This document shows, in pieces, positions 56,301-64,000 of a stretch of 64,000 nucleotides of DNA. The DNA is from Melastoma dodecandrum (Eukaryota > Streptophyta > Magnoliopsida > Myrtales > Melastomataceae): positions 62,001-126,000 of the forward strand of contig JARUPY010000487.1 of the NCBI GenBank assembly GCA_029817715.1, given 5' to 3'. Under the pieces are notes generated by a model. It made no database searches. It was not told where the DNA came from and saw only the letters and a list, made by a program, of their open reading frames with translations. Position numbers and translations under genes: made by a program. Each line of letters opens with the position of its first letter. The stretch's first letter is position 1.

Positions 56301-57399
56301 GGGTTTGTCGGAAAATCTTTGACCGAATTGTAAAATGGTAAAATTCGAGATGTTAATAGAACACGAAGTAGGTGGGTCCGTAATGGTCCGATATCTTCTA
56401 GGTTGGATATTAATGATTTTGTTACACTAGATAAGTTTAACACCCGAGGAGGTGAATACGTGGTTAAAAGATGTACATGAAAATGCCAGCTTTAGATTGA
56501 TATTTTCTTGTCCCGACCCGACTGACAACCAACCTTCAATCATACGACGTGTCTCCCTGTACCCAATCCCCCCCACTACATTATAATAACAACTAAGGGA
56601 CAAGAAGGTCCCCACACTCAACAAAGCTTTTGTTTTTGCCGACACCAGTGTCCATCAACTCTTCCTTGAAATGCCAAAAGGAGTCCTATACTTTGAAAGT
56701 AATTGCAATGGGGTCCAAAACCATGGTTCACTTCGTCTGTTCCTCTCGTGTGGTGGGGAGGTGGGCGGACCAAATCCAAGCCCAACACCCAAAAGGGGGA
56801 CAAACCAATGCCTCCCAACATACAAAGGAGAACTGTAGTCACTTGTTTTTTCTTTAACAAACTGGTACATTGATTATCCAAATCTATTCAGGACAAAGGG
56901 CATGACCCGAGTCGAGGCCGAATACCCCCAGACTCGAGCTCGGCTCGAAAACATATATAATAAAGTTCACTTCACATCCATAAATCTGAAATAACAAAAC
57001 CATCTCCAAAAGAATTATTCTCCCAAAACATCTCCATAAGATATAACTAAATTTCTTAAAATAACCACAAACTACAATAACCATACTTCTAAAGCATCTT
57101 CACAATACAGCTTTATTACCAAATCCTAATGATATTACAATGGCATCATCACCTGCATGTAAAATATTATAAATAGTATTACAATCGCCATAACAATAAT
57201 AAGACGATAAATATCTTAAAATTTTGTAAAGTATGTAACGATATTTAGCTTACTTCAAGAAGTTGAATTAGGTACTTGAATAAATATATATTGCTATGTT
57301 TTCCCTTTCTGTAAAAGAAACATAAACAAGAAACAAAAAGCTTGGGTTAGTAACATGTTTAATAAATAATATATTTCGCAAATTGAAAAAACTTTAAAT
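53308..57399. other. Intergenic DNA, no supported gene
   Basis: 4.1 kb. The PUB9 5' leader and promoter occupy the left side. Simple repeats: (TGGA)n near 53690-53707, (GGT)n at 55396-55413, (TA)n near 55142-55157 and C/G runs near 55181, 55760 and 55843. Short open frames lack domains. Confidence 0.5.
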
Positions 57400-58640
57400 G
57401 AAAAAAAAATTACCTTTTCATTCTCTCTCACCTCATGTAAATGTCGAAGCCAATCTCCTCCACAAAGTAATGCTTCTACCGTGTTTAAAGAAAGGGATGA
57501 ACAATAAGCATCAATTACCCTCGTTCCAGAACTGAATGTAGTTTCAGAAGCCACTCAGCTTACTGGGATGACTAAAATATCAGCTGCCATTCTTGACAAA
57601 ATTGAGTAATGTACTCGATTCATCTTCCACCAATCCAAACAATAAAAGTCTTTGACAATTTCACTCTTTTTGAGACTTTTTTTCCAAATATTCAGCTAAT
57701 TTTGATTTTCTACGTCCCGAAGGCTCAAGTTTTTCACAATATGATTCAAAATAATCCCAATTTTGGTAATACTTGCTTGCATGCCAACACTGCTAGAAGA
57801 ACCCAAACTCTCAGAATTCGAATAGTCAGAAGATACCTTCGAATGCTCTGTAACATATTCTTCATAAAGGCTTTTAATTGTTTTTTCAACCAATTCTTTA
57901 TTCTTTGAAACATCCCTGTCAGATTAAAATTTTGGAAAACAGAAATCAACTACCGTCATTTTTTGGCTTGGGTCAAGCACCGCAGCAACAACCATCAATA
58001 AATTGCATTCGCCCCAATATTTGTCAAACTTGAGCTTCATCTTACATGCTAATGCCTTAATAAATTTATCTGAATGTTCAGTAGCAATATCTAAGGCTGA
58101 TTTTACCTTCTGAACTTCTTGAAGATGTAGATTCGAAGTAGCATACTCATTGCCTGAAATAATATGTGTAGCTGTCCAAAATGACTCCAACAACGAACAG
58201 ATCTTGTGAGCTTATCCCAATCTTCATCCAAAGGGCAATAATCAAATAGCGAGTCGCGTTGATAGAGCATTCTAAAAGCATCCTTGAACTTTAAAGTACA
58301 ACTAAGAATCTCGAAAGTTGAGTTCCATCGAGTTTTGCAATCACGAACCAATCTCCTTTCTTTTAATTGTAGTTTTTGTACACACTCAACACATTTTGTC
58401 AGCCTATCATCAGAACGATTCATGTATTCCACACATTGCCTCACTACTTGGATGATGTCTTTAATTCCATCCGATCCATCCTAAACACAAATATTTAGAA
58501 CATATGCACAATATCGAACATGAAATAACTTTCCTCCACCCAATAACTTCCTTGAGACTTGAATCATCTCATTCAAATACTTGATAGCAACATCATTACT
58601 AGATGCATTATCAATAGTAGCAACGAAAAAAGGATTTCAT
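57400..58640 (-). mobile_element. hAT (Ac-like) transposase relic
   Basis: Transposase pieces on the minus strand in order: IDNASSNDVAIKYLNEM and YCAHM (58620-58505), then a frame break near 58490; RQCVEYMNRSDDRLTKCVEC to DCKTRWNSTFEIL (58444-58310); FWTATHIISGNEYATSNLHL to KYWGECNLLMVVAAVLDPSQ (about 58190-57955); then Glu/Ser-rich linker pieces; and the hAT dimerisation motif ASETTFSSGTRVIDAYCSSL with SLNTVEALLCGGDWL (57555-57420). Several frameshifts and gaps make it inactive. The BED zinc finger and the first catalytic Asp are not seen. Terminal inverted repeats were not identified. Confidence 0.8.
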
Positions 58641-60060
58641 ACTTCATGTCAAGTGGAAAACTACTTCAGGTTGATCATCATAGTGCTCCAGCACTAACAT
58701 AGAAACGGAAAGACAACCGTTTAAAGTGAATTTTGAAGGTGCCTAATCTATGTTGCCTTGGGCACCCAGTTGATTCAGAAACCAGAGAACTCAAAGGCAT
58801 ACCGGAAGTGTAGAGTCGGGCCGATTAATACTAGCCCCAAAAAGGTGAATAAGAAAGTTCTCTTCAGGTCCAAAGAAGGCGCTTGATCAATCACAACCCG
58901 AAACATTAGACATGTGACCTCAGTTATTTTGGAAACTCTTCCACAACAGCATTAAAACGAATCTGCAAAGCAAGGAACAAAAGCTCAAGCTCACCTGACA
59001 AATTAAGTCCACTAGAAAATTAAAAAATGCAGATGTCTCGGCTTTGGTAAGCACCAGAAACTTCTCCGCGAAAAGAAACAGCAAGCACTTTCATTTCACC
59101 ACAATAATAAGAAAACTAATAAGTAATCATGAAACGCTTCTGAACAACACCACAAACACTCCATCGAAGGAAAGAAGAAAAAAAGACTACAAAACCTCAA
59201 CAAAACCAAGCCGCGGCCTCATCAGCGGGAACAAACTTGAAACCAAAAAGAAGAAGAAAAGAAGGGGAATGAAGAATCGACCGGTGATGGATCGGAATCA
59301 ATCGGTGCACCGAAAACGCCATATACGGAGCCCGATATGTAAGCCCAATGTGATTATACTCTAAAATTAATTAATTATAAAAAAAATAGTCCATCAAACT
59401 ATATATATTAAGTCGGACTCTTTTTTTTTTCGTGTGGGAATGTGTTTGTCCCTTTAATGGCAAGCCATCTCACAACATATGTATCTTGGTCAAGTGGGTT
59501 TCGAGTTTGTGTTTGATTGCTCAATTGTTCGACGTTAAGTGTCCGCCGAGAGATTTTTTATAATCGGACTTTTGATTCCGGATTATTTTGAAATCATGAC
59601 ACCAATAGGTTCAAACTTTCTCTGTTTTATGTCCAATTCTATATCGGTCGCTTACAAATGACAAAAAAATGTGTCCTGGTAAACCTTTTGATATCGTTGT
59701 TATTTTTTGTCATGTTAATCAAATACCAGTCACTATCCCCGCCACCGCCAAAATGGACCATGGCGATGCTCTGACACGTCGCCGCGCGTAAAGATGAACG
59801 GTCGGGATTCATTACCCTAACTTCATGTCTGATTTGGATAAGTTCAAATGAGTCAAATAAGTTCTTTGGGGTTCATTCAGTCTCGCCGAAAACGTGCTGT
59901 CCTTGTCATATCAATCCTCCCCCCCTTCCCTCCTAAATTATGAAAACATCATTATATTTATTTCGAACTCGATAGGATGAAATTAAAAAAGTATCAAAAT
60001 TCCTGAATACCCACCCCCTCACGATTAAGGAAGTTAATTTTGTGTTTTCCTTTTTACTCC
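58641..60060. other. Intergenic DNA
   Basis: 1.4 kb, possibly more hAT-derived DNA up to about 59 kb but too decayed to assign. The open stretch 59044-59364 is rich in Lys and Thr and has no domain. It abuts the 3' end of the DUF506 gene. Confidence 0.45.
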
Positions 60061-60945
60061 TCATCTCATGCGTACAAACTGGCCTCCGCTCACCCCTGCC
60101 GTCTCCTCAAATCCTCCGATCGACAGGCAACCGTACGCGGAGGAGGACACCGCCACCGTCGGAGCCCCCGGGAACGGGTTTGTCGTCCTCCTGTACGGGC
60201 CCAACCACTTGTTCTGCATGTACCTGTTCTTCCTCCAAGGCGGGACGGACAGGCCTCGGCTCTTCAGCGACCGCCTCCCCGCATCGCACATTGACCTCAC
60301 GATCTTCTTCAGGTCGTCGCTGCAGCCCACAAAAACCCTAGGGACGAATGCCAGCAGCTCGGAATAGTGGTCCGTCGGACGAGCGATCTCGAACTCCCCT
60401 CGGAAGTCCAGGTCTACGAAGTACCGGAGCTGCCTGCCGTCGGGTCGAACGATGTCGACGAACTCGTAGTTGCCAGCCGTCAGCCCGCCAGAGGCGTCCC
60501 ACTTGGTCTTGCACACCGCAGCATTGTAGCCCACGTCCCTGAGGCACAACATCACCTGCCGCCACATGAGGGACTTATTGGACCGCCAGCAGGAACAGAA
60601 CCCCGCCGCCTTGGCGACGCAGGAAGAAAGCGCGGCCCGGAACGGATCCCCGTCGCAAGACAGGGCATCGGACACGATCTCCTTCGCCGCGTCCACATCG
60701 GTCCCGTCATCGGGTCCCTCGGCCTCGGGCTCGTCACCCGAGCATGATCCCGCGCGGGGGTCTCCTCCGTCGTCTTCCTCGAAGAAGCCGTGAACGAGTT
60801 CAGAAAGGCAGGGGGAGGAGACGACTGGGTCGTGATCGCTGCCGCTGCTGGAGTAGTCGACGCGGGGCGCGATGAGCCTGGCGCGGGCAGCGTGGCCGAG
60901 GGGGACGGTCACCCTCCTAGCCCTAACCGGACACTCCATCTGCAT
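60061..60945 (-). CDS. DUF506 (PDDEXK-like) family protein
   Basis: A single exon of 294 residues from ATG at 60945 (MQMECPVRARR); a second ATG two codons later is an alternative. The N-terminal third is acidic and low in complexity after LSELVHGFFEEDD. The DUF506 core follows: AAGFCSCWRSNKSLMWRQVM, LCLRDVGYNAAVCKTKWD, GGLTAGNYEFVDIV, YFVDLDFRGEFEIARPT, YSELLAFVPRVFVG and SMCDAGRRSLKSRGLSVPPW. The family has a PD-(D/E)XK nuclease-like fold without proven enzyme activity; some members respond to nutrient or stress signals. It is the position-equivalent of At3g07350 as remembered, next to PUB9. Confidence 0.9.
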   Translation of the reverse strand: MQMECPVRARRVTVPLGHAARARLIAPRVDYSSSGSDHDPVVSSPCLSELVHGFFEEDDGGDPRAGSCSGDEPEAEGPDDGTDVDAAKEIVSDALSCDGDPFRAALSSCVAKAAGFCSCWRSNKSLMWRQVMLCLRDVGYNAAVCKTKWDASGGLTAGNYEFVDIVRPDGRQLRYFVDLDFRGEFEIARPTDHYSELLAFVPRVFVGCSDDLKKIVRSMCDAGRRSLKSRGLSVPPWRKNRYMQNKWLGPYRRTTNPFPGAPTVAVSSSAYGCLSIGGFEETAGVSGGQFVRMR

Positions 60946-61264
60946 TTCTATTTTCTTCTTTGACTTAGGAAGAGAGAATGGGAGCTGCTGAGTCGAGTGC
61001 TTGACATGAAGACAGGTCCGAAATATCGTGTATGTATTTATGTCTACATTTTGTTGATTTAAAAAATGGGTGGGATTTGGGAATTTCTAGAGGAATATTC
61101 GTGTCGAGTCCGGTGGGGAGTGGGAAATAAAGGGGAAATTGTGCACACATTTAATTTATGTTTTCTGGGGATAAGAAAAGGTGATTTGGTCTTATAGTTT
61201 AATCCGGGGGATATGCTTTGGAGAGGATGGAACCAACAAAAGCATATCCGACAGCAGCTTTGGA
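60946..61264. other. DUF506 upstream region
   Basis: 0.3 kb directly upstream of the DUF506 start, expected to hold its promoter. No motif is certain. Confidence 0.5.
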
Positions 61265-62066
61265 TTGGGTTAGCAGGTTTCAGGTTTTCGGGTTCGGGAC
61301 GTGGAATCTGGACCCTACCTTATAATGGCCGGTTCTTAATTGTTAGAACCTAGAACCTACCCAATTAATCAAATATCCACCCAAGAACCTACCCTACCGG
61401 TTCTGGTACAGGTTCCGGTTCTGTTTCGGTTCCGTTAGCGGCGTCGCCCTCTGAGTTTCAAGTCTGGTTTGGTCAACGGCGTCGCCCTATGAGCGGTTCG
61501 TGTTTCGATTCTGATTAAGACACCCAAACAGATGATCCAGAGCATCAACGCCTCAAATTACATCAAAATCAAAATCCAAACCCCACAGAATCACCCCCTG
61601 ACCGGCTATGTTCAGACAAAAAGAACTTTTAAGAAAATATTCCCATCACCCACGGCTCAACCTAACCTAACCCAGAAAGAATCGTAAATAAAAATTGACA
61701 AGGCAAGGCGGGGAATAAGGGAAAAAGTAGATTATGAGCTGACTTACCGTAAGAAACCATAACTCCTGGAACCGTTTGATGAAGACGTTGTTGTGAAGAG
61801 GGGGACAATTGTTTGGGGTAGGGTAAAGTTTAAGTTAGGTTATTAGATTGGGTAAGATTTATGATAGGTTATTGGGTTGGGTAAAATTTAGGTTAGGCTC
61901 CAGGTTAGTTCCGGGGGAGAACCCGAAACCATACTTGGTACCACCGATTTTATAAAATTTAGAACCTAAAACCTACCCGATCTATTCGAGAACTTATACT
62001 GACACCGACCTATGATACCGATTCCGATATGTTCCCGATTTTATCCGGAACCTATGCTCACCTCTA
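61265..62066. mobile_element. Possible non-autonomous hAT-like element
   Basis: Flanked by GCTTTGGA (61257-61264) and GCTTTGGG (62067-62074), an 8-bp duplication with one mismatch. The right end, read inward on the minus strand, is TAGAGGTGAGCATAGGTTCC, like hAT termini. The left end (TTGGGTTAGCAGGTTTC) is a weaker match. The inside is about 0.8 kb of repeated GGTTC/GAACC and CCTACC motifs with no ORF, plus a direct repeat of CGGCGTCGCCCT-TGAG at about 61439 and 61480. Confidence 0.45.
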
Positions 62067-62559
62067 GCTTTGGGTATTTGTCCGAAATGACTGAGCACCG
62101 GATAAAAACTATTTAAGTAAATGAAAATTTTATTAATATAATATATATATATATAATACACAATTAAATCAAGATAGTATGAAATCACCGGGGGGGTTCC
62201 CACGTAGCTTTTTATAACAAAGAAAAAGAATAATTTTAGTGGGTGGATGTCGCCTCGTGGCGTCGCAAGGCTACTGCTGGAAAAGGACCCTACTTTGTGG
62301 GTTGTGAACAGGATAACTTCAAACCACCATCGGCGTGCGACTTGGTTCTCTTGCAATCCTCATCACATGTCCGAACCAATCTCAAGTCTTTGTCTGCATC
62401 CTGGAATTTGTACACGCGTTGGTTCAAATTAAAATGCACGGTCCGCGGAAGTTGTTGTAACGATGGTTATTAACTGCAATTCCAAGCGTCCGTTCCCTTC
62501 TTCTTCCTTCTTCTTCCTCCTATGCCTCTGCTCTCTCCTTCCCTTCGGCTTCTTGTTTT

Positions 62560-64000
62560 GCGTTTGTGGTTCGACCTCTCAATGGGAATTGCGATTCGTT
62601 TCCCATTAACGGCCGATAATTTCGTTGACAAGAACCCAACTTGGGCGTCCTCCGCATTGATTGTTCCTCCGTTCGCTGCAGCCTCGGCGTTCACATCAGA
62701 TTCATCAGGTCTGGGAGATTTTATCTTGGGGTGTTCTATTTGTTTTGGTCGCCTGGATAGGAAGATTGTGTTTCGTGGGGTGTTCTATTTGTTTGATGAG
62801 TGGGACTAGCAGAAGAATTCCATAGACAGAGTAGTGTGTGAGGCAGCTGAAGACTGGATTAGTTAACTGCGGTAGAGAGGGGTTTTCGTGAATTTGAAGA
62901 TAATTCGAGTTTCTGATCTGTTGTCATCCATGGTTTATGCTGTTTGTGACTCGTTAATTCTCGGTGATAAGAGTGACAATGTGACTGACATTCGCCCTCT
63001 GCACAAATTTATTATCGGCATCCTTCCCTTTGGACAACTGAATCCACATATCATGCTGAAGATCCTGCATCAATGTATAAGCTTTCTTAGATTAGCCGTG
63101 CGGTTGATTGTCGTATTTCGCTTGTTGATCTTTCAATATCATCCATTCCTTTTGTTCTCTTTGCAAAATGCCCTCCTGTGGATAGAGGTCTACAAATTTA
63201 GACTCATGGAGCCCCGAGCAGTTGAAAATGACGAGCTTCAGAGGGAATAATCGTGCACTTGTTCTTTAAGAAACAAGCGTGGACCGATGGAGGTAAAATA
63301 GATGCAACGTACACGTCCAGAGCTGCTGACTTGAACGGGCAGTTACTCGCGAAAGAAGTTGCCAAACCCCAAAGGTATGGCAGAAGATGCTGGCTTGCCA
63401 TCATCACCTGTTGCTTGGCAGTCGTCGAAAGCTTCTAATGGACTTCCAGACATTAACACTAGTGAAGCCCCTAAAGAAAACACTGTTGCTAGCAAAGAAG
63501 CACCGGAGATCCCTGCATCAGCCGAAGCAACTCCACTGCTATACCCTCTATAAAGAAACCCTCAGGTGCAAAGGTAACGGGAAAGACGGGTGGTTTAGGT
63601 GCTTGGAAGCTTACTACTACAAAGGCACCAGTTTATTCATCTCATGGATTATTTATTGGTGTATTTGACATGAACTAATTTGTTGTCCCTTCTTAATCTG
63701 CAGCCAAGTGAAAATCTTTATGATCAAAAGCCGGAGCCGCCGGTTGTCCCAGTTGCTGCTCCGGCTAGCAGCACTGCCATGGCTAACCCATAATTTGACT
63801 ATATAGAAAATGACCAGTTGCAAGATATGAGCCCTGGTGGAACCGCCCAAAGTCTTCAAACTTGTTTGCTGGATTTGGCATGGACAGCGAAAGGGCCACC
63901 AGTTGAGCTTGGAAGAAACCGTAGCCAATTCACAGCAAATTGCTTTTAGCGGTTGTTTGGTTCTCCTCCATCTCTTTACAGGCAAGAACGTGCAAGTGCT
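62560..64000 (+). pseudogene. ARF GTPase-activating protein (AGD8/9/10-type) relic, runs off right edge
   Basis: Fragments in order: ARF-GAP zinc finger KNPTWAS then, after a deletion of the middle of the finger and in another frame, RIDCSSVRCSLGVHIRF (62635-62720); [20 protein letters not shown] (about 63192-63251); after a one-base shift [20 protein letters not shown] to LLAKEVAK (63268-63368); a linker GLPSSPVAW to SAEATPLL; KKPSGAKVTGKTGGLGA (about 63555); and after an intron PSENLYDQKPEPPVV and MSPGGTAQS (63705-63850). The order follows AGD8-10 proteins, which stimulate GTP hydrolysis on ARF in the Golgi. Lost zinc ligands, several frameshifts and a stop after MANP (63790) mark it as a relic. 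Confidence 0.72.

Noticed and set aside
1..64000. CRISPR arrays, operons, or a bacterial-type defence or metabolic cluster
   Set aside because: No spaced repeats of the right size and no prokaryotic gene organisation. All recognised genes are ordinary plant nuclear genes or transposons.

Overview
This is nuclear DNA of a flowering plant, most likely a eudicot. The genes are intron-rich with GT-AG junctions. The window contains plant-only families (SPIKE1, BIR1, FRIGIDA-like, PsaL, EPFL9/STOMAGEN, AIR12), plant LTR, LINE and hAT elements, and AT-rich intergenic DNA. I cannot name the species. Exon coordinates below were read by eye from splice sites, reading frame and family resemblance.

Layout. 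1-1.25 kb: 5' end of a SPIKE1 (DOCK-type ROP exchange factor) gene on the minus strand, running off the left edge. 4.1-13.1 kb: a foldback MITE, then a broken gene that carries an LTR-like block and sits just upstream of a complete, apparently young Copia retrotransposon (identical 339-bp LTRs, CCATT target duplication, uninterrupted 1562-codon ORF). 13.5-19.7 kb: BIR1-type receptor kinase and FRIGIDA-like 3, divergently transcribed. 20.3-24.1 kb: chloroplast rhodanese-like 4A and a frameshifted TlyA-type rRNA methyltransferase relic. 24.5-28.1 kb: PsaL and a 13-exon chloroplast alpha/beta-hydrolase. 29.8 kb: a MIR535 hairpin. 30.9-31.7 kb: a CRM-domain relic. 33.2-34.9 kb: a 5'-truncated LINE and a second foldback element. 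35-39.2 kb: a 14-exon fimbrin. 40.1 kb: tRNA-Lys(UUU). 40.6 kb: a small basic protein. 43-46.5 kb: dCTP pyrophosphatase, STOMAGEN/EPFL9 and AIR12. 48.2-49 kb: a 5'-truncated CHIP E3 ligase relic. 51-53.3 kb: PUB9-type U-box ligase. 57.4-58.6 kb: hAT transposase relic. 60-61 kb: DUF506 protein. 61.3-62.1 kb: a possible non-autonomous hAT-like element. 62.5-64 kb: a decayed ARF-GAP gene running off the right edge.

The genes do not form one pathway. From remembered Arabidopsis loci, they look like neighbouring conserved blocks: BIR1-FRL3-fimbrin (At5g483-484); dCTPP-CRM-TlyA-STR4A (At3g254) interleaved with PsaL-hydrolase-EPFL9 (At4g128-129); and DUF506-PUB9-CHIP-AIR12 (At3g0735-0739). Intact genes alternate with frameshifted or 5'-truncated relics (TlyA, CRM, CHIP, ARF-GAP, and the 4.6-7.7 kb gene). 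This is what gene loss after genome duplication looks like. I found no unknown multi-gene system. The least obvious functional element is MIR535, which lies in what otherwise looks like empty intergenic DNA.
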